Shown here: positions 28,878 to 38,644 of the stretch, piece by piece
Layout of the letters: every line of letters starts with the position of its first letter
How positions within the stretch are numbered: the stretch's first letter is position 1
Source: Clostridiaceae bacterium OM02-2AC
GTDB taxonomy: Bacteria > Bacillota_I > Bacilli_A > Erysipelotrichales > Erysipelotrichaceae
Direction of reading: 5' to 3'
DNA: 64,000 nt
Assembly (NCBI GenBank): GCA_003481775.1
Contig: QULU01000001.1
Span: 268,816-332,815 of the forward strand
The notes under the pieces: model-generated
Database searches by the model: none
Told to the model about the DNA's origin: nothing
Seen by the model: only the letters and a program-made list of their open reading frames with translations
Program-made: the position numbers and the translations under genes

Positions 28878-29933
28878 CTATTGCAGATACTGCTTCAGCT
28901 CCTGTGGATCATCGCTGTATTTCTCTGCTGTTTCTCTTGTTACCATACCATTTCTCACCAAACGTGCCAAAGCAAAGTTCAATGACTGCATTCCCTCGCG
29001 CATACCGGTTTGTATAATGGAATTGATCTGATGTACCTTGTTCTCACGAATCATGCTGCTGATTGCATCTGTCCCGATCATAACCTCCAACGCAGCAACG
29101 CGGCCGCTGGAATCGCTTTTTGGAAGCAGCTGCTGCGTAATTACAGCTTTCAGTATACCGGAAACCTGCATACGGATCTGTTCCTGACGATGTGGCGGGA
29201 ATACGTCGATGATACGGTCAATCGTCTTTGCTGCTCCGATGGTATGCAGAGTAGAGAACACCAGATGCCCGGTTTCCGCCAGCGTTACAACCGCTGCGAT
29301 TGTTTCATAGTCTCGCATCTCTCCTACAAGGATGACATCCGGATCCTCACGCATTGCACTGCGAAGCGCCGTATCAAAGCTATCCACATCCCGACCGATT
29401 TCGCGCTGATGGATGAGGGCCTGCTTACGCTGATACACATATTCCACCGGATCCTCAATCGTAAGGATATGACAATTTCTACGTTCATTGATAAAATCCA
29501 TAACAGCTGCCAGTGTTGTTGATTTACCACTACCGGTAGGTCCGGTCACCAGCACCAGACCGCGCGGCTCCATGGCAAGCTGCTTCAGAATATCCGGCAT
29601 TAACAGCTCATCCAGTGTCAGAATCGTATTATTGATGATTCGTATCGCTGCACACAGCTTATCCTGCTGTCGGTATACATTCACCCTTTGCCGATTTTCT
29701 CCGCGACTGACATAGGTGAAGTCCAAATCCTTCCCCTGCTTAAAATCCTCCATCCATCGATCATCCACCATAGAGAGAATCATCTCTGTGGTCTGTGTAT
29801 CATTGATAAACGCCGGATACTCCTGCAGGATACCATTCCTTCGAATCATGGCAGGTCCTCCAACATTGAGATGGATATCACTGCACCCGTGCTCTCTGGC
29901 ATAAGCAATCATACTTTCCAGTAATTCATTCAT
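28878..29933 (-). CDS. pilT: PilT, type IV pilus retraction ATPase
   Basis: A 351-residue secretion ATPase without the long N-domain of PilB. Walker A is VTGPTGSGKSTTL, the Asp box is MREDPDVILVGEMRDYETI, and the His box is TGHLVFSTLHTIGA. The C-terminal retraction-type stretch is present in variant form. The ATG at 29933 has GGAGG seven bases upstream. It is last in the pilus operon, so the pilus should be retractable. Confidence 0.94.
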   Translation of the reverse strand: MNELLESMIAYAREHGCSDIHLNVGGPAMIRRNGILQEYPAFINDTQTTEMILSMVDDRWMEDFKQGKDLDFTYVSRGENRQRVNVYRQQDKLCAAIRIINNTILTLDELLMPDILKQLAMEPRGLVLVTGPTGSGKSTTLAAVMDFINERRNCHILTIEDPVEYVYQRKQALIHQREIGRDVDSFDTALRSAMREDPDVILVGEMRDYETIAAVVTLAETGHLVFSTLHTIGAAKTIDRIIDVFPPHRQEQIRMQVSGILKAVITQQLLPKSDSSGRVAALEVMIGTDAISSMIRENKVHQINSIIQTGMREGMQSLNFALARLVRNGMVTRETAEKYSDDPQELKQYLQ

Positions 29934-29944
29934 AAACAAGCCTC

Positions 29945-31618
29945 CTAATCGCTATAAGCCGTAATCTTGTACAGCTCATCCATCGTTGTCTGTCCATTGA
30001 TCACAAGCTCTACAGCCTCATCCCTCAGGGTATGCAGCTGCTGTGATTTTTTCACATACGCATAAATATCATCAATATCCTTATGAGAGGAAATCATTCT
30101 CCGCATTTCCTTATCAATCAGTATGATCTCATGTACGGCTGTTCTTCCCTTATAGCCTGTCTGGTTACAGTGATGACAACCGGCTCCCCGATAGACATAT
30201 TCTATTTCTTTTCCCAGCACCTGACGTTCCAGCTGTGTCGTTTTCAGCTTTTCTCTGCAATGCGGGCAGATTGTACGGACCAAACGTTGAGAAACACTCC
30301 CCACCAGTGAGTTTGCTATCAGATACGGTTCAATCCCCATATCCTCCAGACGTACAATCGAGCTGATTGCATCGTTGGTGTGCAGGGAGCTCAGTACCAG
30401 ATGGCCGGTTATGGCTGCACGTACGGAAATGGATGCCGTCTCTGCATCACGTGTTTCTCCAACCAGAATAATATCCGGATCCTGTCGCAGCAGTGCCCGC
30501 AATCCACGCTCAAAGGTCAGTCCCGCCATGGTATTGATCTGCATCTGATTCACACGTTCGATATTCTTCTCCACCGGATCCTCAATGGTTGCGATGTTCA
30601 CCTGACGTTTTGCCAGCGTTTCCAGAATCATATACAGGGTTGTTGTTTTACCGCTACCGGTAGGCCCAGTAATATAAATGATACCATGCGGCATCTCCAT
30701 CATACGGCACATTTTCGCATAATTATCCGCATTCATGCCGTACTGCTTTTCATTCAGAATCGGTGTATTACTGTTCAGAAAACGCAAAACAGCCTTTTCA
30801 CCATATACAGTTGGAATCACAGATACACGAAGATTCATACGGATTCCCTCAATCGTTGTCAGAAAGTGTCCGTCCTGCGGAACGCGTTTCTCGGCGATAT
30901 CCATATTGCTTACAATTTTAATGCGGACGATCAGCGACTGATGTAGATTTTTAGCAAGCTGCACATAATCCACAATCATACCGTCAATACGCATACGAAC
31001 CATGGTCTTATCCTCAAACGGTTCTATGTGGATATCACTGGCATTGGCATTGTAGCCTCTTGTCAAAAGACTGTTAAACAGCTTAACAACCGGTGTATCA
31101 TCCTCTTCGGAATTGTAAAGCTCGGTATCATCAAATTCAAAGGATACAACGTTTTCATTTGCCACATTAGCGGCCTCTCTGGCTTTGATTTCCGCATAGT
31201 AATAATCAATGGCGCGATCGATTGCTGCCTTTTCACACAGACATACGGAGATGTTCATGCCGGTTACCAGACGAACATCCTCGATTCCGTAGAAATTCAA
31301 CGGATCACTTGTTACCACCGTCAGGCGTCCATTGTTTTCACTGATGGCGATCAGATTATATTTCTGTGCCAGTGTCTTCGGTATTTTTGCAACAGCATCC
31401 ACTTCAATTTTTTCTTCGTTCAAATCAACCATCGGCTCATTCAGTTTATCACTCAGTGCCTTCAGCATCTGGTTCTCACTGATAAAGCCTAAATCAATCA
31501 AATGCTGCCCAAGACGCTTGGAACGATCTTTTTTCTGTTCTGCAAGAGCCCGCTGCAGCTGTTCTTCATTGATGTAGCCGTAATCCTTCAGCACTTCACC
31601 TATTGGTATGTTTTTCAT
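29945..31618 (-). CDS. pilB: PilB/GspE-type pilus assembly ATPase
   Basis: A 557-residue extension ATPase. An MshEN-type N-domain (about 1-140) precedes the ATPase core with Walker A ITGPTGSGKTTTL, Asp box LRQDPDIILVGETRDAETA and a tetracysteine zinc site (CPHC ... CHHC) near the C-terminus. MshEN domains bind c-di-GMP in some relatives; the RLGQHLIDLGFISENQMLKAL stretch resembles that motif. It lies between minor pilins and pilT. Confidence 0.94.
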   Translation of the reverse strand: MKNIPIGEVLKDYGYINEEQLQRALAEQKKDRSKRLGQHLIDLGFISENQMLKALSDKLNEPMVDLNEEKIEVDAVAKIPKTLAQKYNLIAISENNGRLTVVTSDPLNFYGIEDVRLVTGMNISVCLCEKAAIDRAIDYYYAEIKAREAANVANENVVSFEFDDTELYNSEEDDTPVVKLFNSLLTRGYNANASDIHIEPFEDKTMVRMRIDGMIVDYVQLAKNLHQSLIVRIKIVSNMDIAEKRVPQDGHFLTTIEGIRMNLRVSVIPTVYGEKAVLRFLNSNTPILNEKQYGMNADNYAKMCRMMEMPHGIIYITGPTGSGKTTTLYMILETLAKRQVNIATIEDPVEKNIERVNQMQINTMAGLTFERGLRALLRQDPDIILVGETRDAETASISVRAAITGHLVLSSLHTNDAISSIVRLEDMGIEPYLIANSLVGSVSQRLVRTICPHCREKLKTTQLERQVLGKEIEYVYRGAGCHHCNQTGYKGRTAVHEIILIDKEMRRMISSHKDIDDIYAYVKKSQQLHTLRDEAVELVINGQTTMDELYKITAYSD

Positions 31619-31636
31619 AAAACACGCTCCCTTTAT

Positions 31637-33121
31637 TTACCATGATAAATCACATTTTGGTTTGTAACCCGTATCACTTATCAAATCATCAACACTATCG
31701 TATCCATTAGACCATAAACCAGGAGCTGTTGCTGGAGAATAACCTGGAGTGATAAATCGTAATTGATAAGCTTGATAAAATTTACCATCTGTGAATTTGA
31801 TAATATCACCTGGAAAATATGTAGATTGATCATCATAATCCACTTTCAATTTTTTATAAAGATATGTCCCTATTCTATCTGGCGGATTCCCCGCATCTGA
31901 TGTAATCCCTGCATGACTCGTTACTCTATACCAGATATTAGAATCTTCTGGGTATTCAATAATTGTACCTGCTTTGTAGTATTGACCTATCTGCCAAACA
32001 CCTTTTATATTATCAGTAGTACCACAACGTTCTTTCTCACCGCCAACAGTCCAATCGCCTTCTTCCTTCTCATCAACTTCACAAAAATCCTTATGCTTAT
32101 GTTCTTCAATAATCTCTTTCAATTCTGTGGAACTTAATTTATGCCATTTTTTATTTTCATTATCCGGTGATTCATTACTGTTATTGATATCCGCTGTAGC
32201 TTGATAATATACGTTCGTAATTTGGTATATAACAACATCCTTTGCTTCATAGCTGGCTCCTTTAACCCAATATGGAGGATTAACCGGCTTCCATGCATTT
32301 CCATCATTATCAAAAGGATTATTTCCACTTTTCGCATCCTTTACTGCGCGATATGTAACGCCCAGATAGTCAACAAACTCACCCTTTTTATAATCATGGC
32401 TTGCAAGCCATGTCCCCTTATTATTTCCTGCCTCACCGGGTTTGGTAACCGCTTCATCTTTGCATTTTAATTCATCGTATACGGTACCTTCAAATGAAGG
32501 ATCATCATAATCAATATCCGGATATTCATAGTCGGGATCATCCTCAATATGTAGAGAGCCGTTAACCTTATAGTAAATTTTATATCCTGCCTCTGTGCTA
32601 TTGTGATCTGTAATATCTACCTGTCTACCCTTTATTCCTGTGTTAACAATCGCTTCCCCCCTCTTATCCTTTGCTCTTATATTAACCAGTTCCAAAGTAG
32701 CGGCGGTTTTGTAAGCCTGCTTATTATCATCAGTAAATGCAAAGGATAGATCTAAGCGATAATTATCACTATAGCATTTTGCAGTTATTTTCAGTTTTCT
32801 CCCTCTATAAAAATCTTCATTATATACGGTTGTATCATCCTTCATCAGGCGATGATCGTCATTGACTGAAATCCAATGCCAATCATCGGATTGATCTGGC
32901 TTTTGCGTGGCAATCTGCACTTCATTCGCATAAATCAATTGCCCTCTCACATAGGATGAAATAGCATCTACCGCCTGTTTCTCATAATTACTCTGTGCGG
33001 TATGATTAAAATACCCCATACTATTTAAAAGCAAGCCACCTGCTATGACCATCAGAATAGAGGACAGCAGTAGAATAACGATTACTTCAATCAACGTCAT
33101 ACCTTTTTTATCTAAGTGCAT
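31637..33121 (-). CDS. Minor pilin with four tandem chitin-binding-like modules
   Basis: A 494-residue prepilin. The type III signal DKKG^MTLIE has cleavage after Gly7 and Glu at +5, followed by a hydrophobic helix. The body to about 230 is pilin-like. Then come four repeats resembling carbohydrate-binding module 5/12 (ChtBD3), at about 237-280, 284-329, 374-424 and 433-471. Each has aromatics in a Y-xx-G-(D/E)-x-V/I...Y frame, such as YKKGEFVDYLGVTYRAV. Such modules bind chitin or similar glycans in secreted hydrolases. Finding them on a pilin suggests a glycan-adhesive tip or shaft protein. The gene is AT-rich compared with its neighbours. Confidence 0.85.
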   Translation of the reverse strand: MHLDKKGMTLIEVIVILLLSSILMVIAGGLLLNSMGYFNHTAQSNYEKQAVDAISSYVRGQLIYANEVQIATQKPDQSDDWHWISVNDDHRLMKDDTTVYNEDFYRGRKLKITAKCYSDNYRLDLSFAFTDDNKQAYKTAATLELVNIRAKDKRGEAIVNTGIKGRQVDITDHNSTEAGYKIYYKVNGSLHIEDDPDYEYPDIDYDDPSFEGTVYDELKCKDEAVTKPGEAGNNKGTWLASHDYKKGEFVDYLGVTYRAVKDAKSGNNPFDNDGNAWKPVNPPYWVKGASYEAKDVVIYQITNVYYQATADINNSNESPDNENKKWHKLSSTELKEIIEEHKHKDFCEVDEKEEGDWTVGGEKERCGTTDNIKGVWQIGQYYKAGTIIEYPEDSNIWYRVTSHAGITSDAGNPPDRIGTYLYKKLKVDYDDQSTYFPGDIIKFTDGKFYQAYQLRFITPGYSPATAPGLWSNGYDSVDDLISDTGYKPKCDLSW

Positions 33122-33143
33122 CCCTGCCGCCTCCCTTCTATCA

Positions 33144-34076
33144 TTAGCTTACATTTTTCCACATGGAGTCTGTATTATCTCTATTAAATTCTGCATGGAT
33201 ATCCAGGACTTTCCACCCATTTTTAGGATTCTTAACAATATCTTTCATATCTGACCAAGACTTGATATAACCGTTATTTTTAACATCATACAGCACTTTC
33301 CCATCCGATGAAGAAAAAGCAACTTTAATTCTATAAGCATCCTGATCACAATAATACCATCGATCATTATCATAGTCATAAATTATATAGAGATAATCAT
33401 CAAAATCTATACTTGTATCCACCAACCTATCTCTTTGATTTAACATGATCAAGAGACCTCCATGTTCATGTTGTAACTCACCTTTTGTTATTTCCCACGG
33501 ATAATATGGAAATACATAAACATCCTGTGCTCCCAGCTTTGAACGATAGCTATTCGGAAGAAGTTCTTTTGGAAATTGCATCCATTTAGATGACATCAGA
33601 ATATGCACTTTTTTCAAAGAAGCGTTATATGAATTTCCGCTTTCCATAACTTCGTGTTCTTCTTTCGCTTTCTTTATCGATTGATAAAATTCATCCAGAT
33701 TAGACTTAAATTCCTTATAAACCGATGTATCCTTTACTTTTTCCTGATTGCCTGGTTCCTCCAGTGCCTTTAAATGTACCTTGTCATCGTCTTTTACGTT
33801 CAATATGGATATATTTCTAGTAACCGGCACACTCCCCTGATCTGATGAAATCGTATAGGTTACACTGCTTGTATGTATTTGAATATTCTCCACCACATCG
33901 TTTTTCATTGTTTTTTCTGCATAGGAAAGAAGCATATCGCTGTTGTTTTTAATTGTGCTTGAATTCCCCATAATTCGCAATACTGCGGAAAATCCTCCGA
34001 ATAGCGTCAAACTGGCGATGGAAAGAATCGCTAGAGCTGCAATCATTTCAATTAAAGTCATACCTCTTTTATTCAT
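33144..34076 (-). CDS. Minor pilin (prepilin-type signal)
   Basis: About 310 residues. The signal NKRG^MTLIE with Glu at +5 and a hydrophobic helix (about 7-30) marks a type IV prepilin. The C-terminal domain is not recognisable. GAGGTG lies six bases before the ATG at 34076. It sits between the GspK-like protein and the chitin-binding-module pilin; the three probably form a pilus tip or initiation complex. Confidence 0.82.
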   Translation of the reverse strand: MNKRGMTLIEMIAALAILSIASLTLFGGFSAVLRIMGNSSTIKNNSDMLLSYAEKTMKNDVVENIQIHTSSVTYTISSDQGSVPVTRNISILNVKDDDKVHLKALEEPGNQEKVKDTSVYKEFKSNLDEFYQSIKKAKEEHEVMESGNSYNASLKKVHILMSSKWMQFPKELLPNSYRSKLGAQDVYVFPYYPWEITKGELQHEHGGLLIMLNQRDRLVDTSIDFDDYLYIIYDYDNDRWYYCDQDAYRIKVAFSSSDGKVLYDVKNNGYIKSWSDMKDIVKNPKNGWKVLDIHAEFNRDNTDSMWKNVS

Positions 34077-34093
34077 TTCCATCACCTCTTCCT

Positions 34094-35137
34094 TTAATCA
34101 ACACATCGTTCTGGTATAAAATACGTTTTTTTGAAATTTTCCCATTTAACAACTTCATCTGAAGCTGTTTCTCCTTTATCTTGGCTATAATTCAATAGCG
34201 TCAATCCATTATATGGCTCTCCTTTGGCATTCGTAACATCATACCAGTGCCCTGTTTCAATATCAAACACCAAATACGCTCTCCAATCACCTGATTTCAT
34301 ATTTGATTCTGTATTTGCGTATATCAATGATGTTTTCTTACCATTTGTACAGAATGTTTTCATATATAAAGGAATTGACTTCATATGATCCGGCAGGTTT
34401 CCAGCTGCAGAAACATCAAATACAGGTAATGCTTTTTTATAAATACCAGTATATATATATTCTCTCATACGATCATTACTATAATATCCATTATTTGCAT
34501 AATTTTTCCATGATTCATACTCTGCGATCATTCGTTCATATATTTCAGAATCGCTTTTCACATATTCCTGCATTGCTTGATTACTTGTACATGCTGCTTC
34601 GTATAGAGGTGTTAAATGCGACATCATAATCTTCGCATTCTTGATATTGATATTTTCCTGTACCTCAGCACCCTGTCCCTTATAGTATTTTAATAGCTGC
34701 CATTTTTTTAAATCACCGGTTCTTCCCAGCTGCATATCGGCATTCACAGTTTCCTTCTGCTCTGCATAATCTACAGTAACCGATATCGTAATTTTACCAC
34801 GGATATCTTTATCCTTATCCACTTTGACACGGGAAATTTTCGCTTCTGTCACCTTCCCAATCTTAGATGCTTCCGGAATATCAATATTCAGTGGTGTCGA
34901 TTGGTTTTCCTCTTCCGGTATCATAGCGATATAATCACTGTTGTCCAGTTCAATTTTCTCAACAATATTCTGAATAACACCCTTTGCCGTCAGATAAGCC
35001 TGACGTTTGCTGTTGTTGTTTACACTTCTGTTATAGTAAGAATATGAAATACCCAGTGCAGCCGCAACGGTTATCATCAAAACCATGATGACAGTGATTG
35101 CCCACAACAATGCAGATCCCTTCTGATTTTTTCTCAT
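34094..35137 (-). CDS. PilX/GspK-like minor pilin lacking Glu at +5
   Basis: A 347-residue protein beginning MRKNQKG^SALLWAIT, a prepilin-like signal followed by a hydrophobic helix (about 8-32). The residue at +5 is Trp, not Glu. Loss of Glu5 is typical of the GspK subunit that caps type II pseudopili, which suggests a tip role. The large soluble domain is not recognised. AT-rich like the following two pilin genes. Confidence 0.72.
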   Translation of the reverse strand: MRKNQKGSALLWAITVIMVLMITVAAALGISYSYYNRSVNNNSKRQAYLTAKGVIQNIVEKIELDNSDYIAMIPEEENQSTPLNIDIPEASKIGKVTEAKISRVKVDKDKDIRGKITISVTVDYAEQKETVNADMQLGRTGDLKKWQLLKYYKGQGAEVQENINIKNAKIMMSHLTPLYEAACTSNQAMQEYVKSDSEIYERMIAEYESWKNYANNGYYSNDRMREYIYTGIYKKALPVFDVSAAGNLPDHMKSIPLYMKTFCTNGKKTSLIYANTESNMKSGDWRAYLVFDIETGHWYDVTNAKGEPYNGLTLLNYSQDKGETASDEVVKWENFKKTYFIPERCVD

Positions 35138-35155
35138 ATTCTCACCTCTCTATAT

Positions 35156-35743
35156 TTAGATCATAAACAGCTTAAATGTAATCGTTGTTGTCATTTCCTC
35201 ATCATCTTCAGAATAGGTGATTCCCGACACCTTCAATGATTTTGTCGTCCTTACATCATCCACCAGTGTCTGAACATCCGATATTGCACCGGACACACTC
35301 AGATTCACATTATAAACCTTCAGTTCTCCGTCCTTGCTCTTGGAAGAAGCCCCCTTTTTCTGCTGCAGCTGATATTCGGTATAGCTCACAATGTCTTCCT
35401 TATCAGCTTCTGCAATACTCAGGCTGACAGGAGTTAAGCCGTGCTCAATCGTCATAGAGGTGATAAGATTATCAACATCCTCCTTATTCATTTCTTCATA
35501 GAATTTATTCTTGATATTCTTTAACTCCTCCGAGGTCTCTTTCAGCTGCTTATCCAGATCGCCATAATTGATAATCGATGCTTTCGCTGACTGCAGCTCC
35601 AGCTGTGCAGTATCATAATCAGCTTTCAGCGTAGTATGCTTTTCCAAAGCCGGCAATAGCATCCAAAACAGCCCTCCGGCAAAAATGATAATACATAATA
35701 AAACATACAGCAGTATTTTCTCTCTCTTTGTTAATGTCTGCAT
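35156..35743 (-). CDS. pilO: PilO-like pilus assembly protein
   Basis: A 195-residue bitopic protein: short cytoplasmic N-terminus, membrane segment (about 10-31), coiled coil (about 35-85), then a small ferredoxin-like domain. This architecture and its position after PilM and PilN identify PilO. It would form the inner-membrane alignment complex. Sequence identity is low, as usual for this family. Confidence 0.78.
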   Translation of the reverse strand: MQTLTKREKILLYVLLCIIIFAGGLFWMLLPALEKHTTLKADYDTAQLELQSAKASIINYGDLDKQLKETSEELKNIKNKFYEEMNKEDVDNLITSMTIEHGLTPVSLSIAEADKEDIVSYTEYQLQQKKGASSKSKDGELKVYNVNLSVSGAISDVQTLVDDVRTTKSLKVSGITYSEDDEEMTTTITFKLFMI

Positions 35744-35751
35744 ACCTTCAC

Positions 35752-36489
35752 CTACTTCAGTTTACAGAGGACAGTAGCTGAATATACCGTCGTCGTCTGT
35801 TTATTAGCTTGTGCATTTGTTTCCTTTGTTTTATTTAACAAATCCAGCAGCTGCTGTGCTGCGGATTCTGAATCGCTTTTCGTATCCGCATCTTTTTCTG
35901 TATTGTCATTTACATTTTCTGTCGCTTTCTCATTGGTTTCTGCCGTCTTTGTCGTTTTCTCTGATTGCGCATATCCCGCATAGTCAACAGCTTCAAAAGT
36001 CTTACTCTTTTTCAGTCTTCTGACGAATTGTTCCGTATCCTGGGATGTAAGAGATTCCACCTGCAGCGTCACAATCTGAGTTTCTCTTTGATAAGACAGG
36101 GATACAATGGAGGTATTCACATCCGAAGCAATCAATATCTGATCAAATGTATTCTGACTCAGCTGCGGATAGGACTGAATGTCCTTATGCAGAGTCTTAT
36201 ATTTCTCTACATCATTCATCGCCTTCTGCAGGGACTGGTATTTCTCCAAATCCGGATCCTCTGCAATCTGTTTCTGCACCTGCTTTAATTCTGCCTTTGC
36301 TGCTGCAATATCAGAATCCAATGCATGATTCTGGTAGGTTACGATACCAAACCAGGATAGCAGGATAACTGCTGCAGTAATGGGAAAAGCCAGATATTTC
36401 AGGGCACTGGCATAAGGAGAAGCTTCTTTCTTCTGTTTATAGACCTTCAGTAAATCAATATCTTTATTTCTCAATCCATTTTGAAACAT
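35752..36489 (-). CDS. pilN: PilN-like pilus assembly protein
   Basis: About 245 residues: a cytoplasmic N-terminus with the PilM-binding type segment (NKDIDLLKVYKQ), membrane segment (about 33-50), coiled coil and small domain, then a polar Glu/Thr/Asn-rich stretch (about 175-225) unusual for PilN. GAGGTG is six bases before the ATG at 36489. It follows pilM directly. Confidence 0.78.
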   Translation of the reverse strand: MFQNGLRNKDIDLLKVYKQKKEASPYASALKYLAFPITAAVILLSWFGIVTYQNHALDSDIAAAKAELKQVQKQIAEDPDLEKYQSLQKAMNDVEKYKTLHKDIQSYPQLSQNTFDQILIASDVNTSIVSLSYQRETQIVTLQVESLTSQDTEQFVRRLKKSKTFEAVDYAGYAQSEKTTKTAETNEKATENVNDNTEKDADTKSDSESAAQQLLDLLNKTKETNAQANKQTTTVYSATVLCKLK

Positions 36490-36499
36490 CTCCTTCACC

Positions 36500-37411
36500 T
36501 CACTTTCTGATTAGACATCCTACGGGAAACACATAATCATGCAAATGGAAATCGTGATAGGAATCCTGTGTCACATAGACAATCTTAGAATCCGGAAATT
36601 GATCAGCCTGCAAATTCAGATTGTTGCGTATACTTTCAAACACCATAAGCTCCTCCGCATCATCCAAACCGCAAAAATAAGCTCTTTCCACAGGGTATGG
36701 ACTCTGCTTGGATTTACTAAACTGTATGAGCTGTGATATATTACTGTTCATTTCTGAAATAAAGGCCTGTGTCCCACGTTCTGAAAACAGACGTGTTCTA
36801 TTCGAGAAGGTATAATGGTTCCTTTCAAACAAATAAGAGGATACATTATTGCCATCCAGAACTGATACGATATACGTTTTCCCTGTTAAGTCTGCCAGCT
36901 CCTGTGTCAGCTTATGGAGAGCATTGATGGATATATCAACGCTTTTAAGCTTGATTCCAGCTGCTTCAAACAGCTCTATGTAGCTTGTCAGCAGCTTCCT
37001 CTCTGCTGCACAGCATAGAATTTCGCCGCCTTTTTTCTCTTCTTCTTCAAATGATGGCTGCAAAACGCTGTAATCATAAATCAAATCCTCATAGCTACCA
37101 TCAATATCAGATAATTCATCCTTTGCGACCTTCAGCAGCTCCTTTTTTGACAGCAGCGGAACCCGTATGTTTTTCACCAGAATCTGCCCGCTGTCAATCA
37201 CGAGTCTGGTTTCCTTTAATCCGTTTTCATGCAGCTCCTTCAAAATGTCTAGGATGGAGGTATCATCCGTAATTACACCATTGATCATTGCTCCTTCTTC
37301 CAAAGGATATTCATGAAACGCTTCTACCTTTATCATATCTTTCTTATCACATGATCCGTAAATCATCTGTACAGCATGTGATGATATAAATAATACATAT
37401 TCTTTTACCAT
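36500..37411 (-). CDS. pilM: PilM-like actin-fold protein
   Basis: A 303-residue cytoplasmic protein related to PilM/FtsA-like ATPases. It shows the TRLVIDSGQILVKNIRVPLLSKKEL stretch typical of PilM and an SHMA-like region. Nucleotide loops are weakly conserved. PilM binds the N-terminus of PilN and couples it to PilB. Confidence 0.8.
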   Translation of the reverse strand: MVKEYVLFISSHAVQMIYGSCDKKDMIKVEAFHEYPLEEGAMINGVITDDTSILDILKELHENGLKETRLVIDSGQILVKNIRVPLLSKKELLKVAKDELSDIDGSYEDLIYDYSVLQPSFEEEEKKGGEILCCAAERKLLTSYIELFEAAGIKLKSVDISINALHKLTQELADLTGKTYIVSVLDGNNVSSYLFERNHYTFSNRTRLFSERGTQAFISEMNSNISQLIQFSKSKQSPYPVERAYFCGLDDAEELMVFESIRNNLNLQADQFPDSKIVYVTQDSYHDFHLHDYVFPVGCLIRK

Positions 37412-37423
37412 AAGCTTCTCCCT

Positions 37424-38620
37424 TTACTTTAGACTTGCTGGATTCTGATACATCTGATAGATTGGAAGCAATACTGCAAGCATAACACACAATACAATCA
37501 ACGCCAGAATTATAATCATAACCGGTTCCAGCAATGTGACCATACGCTGAGATGCGGCCTCGGATTCATAATCAAAATCATCAGCCAGAGATGTCAGCAT
37601 CGTCTCCAGACGCCCGCTCTCTTCCCCTATATAAATGGAGCTTGCAAGCTTAGAATCAAATCCATCAATTTTCTGTATGCTCTGTGACAGAGAGGTTCCG
37701 TTCCTCACCATGTTTACGACCCCATCGAATTGTGATTCTATATATTTATTTCCTATGGTATTACGAATGATCTGCATACCATTGATAATGGAAATACCGC
37801 TTGTATACAGGGAACACATATTTCTTGCGAAACGCGCTGTATAGATAATGCAAAGCAGCTTACCGATTTTGGGAATGCGCAGCTTCATTTTGTCGAAACG
37901 ATACCGCACCCTTTCTATGCGAAGCAGCGTTGTAATCAATGCAAATATACATAGAATACCGACGAGAAGCCAGTACCAGTAATGTATCATAATCTGCGAA
38001 AGACCATTTACAATTTTCGTAATCACCGGCAAATCCATTCCCTCAAACACGCTTGAGAAGCTTGGAATAATCCATGTAAATACAACGATGATAACAAAGA
38101 CAGTCACACATAACAGAATAATCGGATAGATCATGGCATTGCGTATCTTTCGTTTGATATGATCATCCTTTTCATACTGCAAAGCCATCGTCATAGCGAC
38201 CTTTTCCATCTGCCCGCTGCTTTCTCCGGTTCGATACATATTGATCATAAGCTCGGGAAATGCCTTGCCTTCAGATTCCATAGCCATAGACAGGGTCTGT
38301 CCCTGCTGCAGCTTGCGGTACATATCCGTGTAAATACTTTTGATTTTCGGTTTGCTTTCTCTTTGCACCAGGATAGACATTGCACGTATCAGGCTGACAC
38401 CGGACCCAATCATTGCTCCCAGCTGGCGCGAAAAATCAGACAGCTCCTTCAGCGTCAGTTTATACGTATTCTGCTGTGTATTTGTCACATCCTTACAGTC
38501 AATCAGATACTGCTCCTTAGAACGCAGAAAAGCAGCAAGCTCATTCCTGCTGTTTACCTCCATTTTGCCTGTAATTCTTTTGGAATTTATATCCTTTGCC
38601 GTATATTTATAAACCGCCAT
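37424..38620 (-). CDS. pilC: PilC/GspF-type pilus membrane platform protein
   Basis: A 398-residue protein with two GspF domains (about 60-185 and 260-385), each followed by membrane segments. The family motifs LSDFSRQLGAMIGSGVSLIRAM and ARNMCSLYTSGISIINGM are clear, and the C-terminus ends LPIYQMYQNPASLK. GGAGG precedes the ATG. It is the rotary platform driven by PilB and PilT. Confidence 0.94.
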   Translation of the reverse strand: MAVYKYTAKDINSKRITGKMEVNSRNELAAFLRSKEQYLIDCKDVTNTQQNTYKLTLKELSDFSRQLGAMIGSGVSLIRAMSILVQRESKPKIKSIYTDMYRKLQQGQTLSMAMESEGKAFPELMINMYRTGESSGQMEKVAMTMALQYEKDDHIKRKIRNAMIYPIILLCVTVFVIIVVFTWIIPSFSSVFEGMDLPVITKIVNGLSQIMIHYWYWLLVGILCIFALITTLLRIERVRYRFDKMKLRIPKIGKLLCIIYTARFARNMCSLYTSGISIINGMQIIRNTIGNKYIESQFDGVVNMVRNGTSLSQSIQKIDGFDSKLASSIYIGEESGRLETMLTSLADDFDYESEAASQRMVTLLEPVMIIILALIVLCVMLAVLLPIYQMYQNPASLK

Positions 38621-38644
38621 ACCTGTATTACCTCCAAGCCAGTT

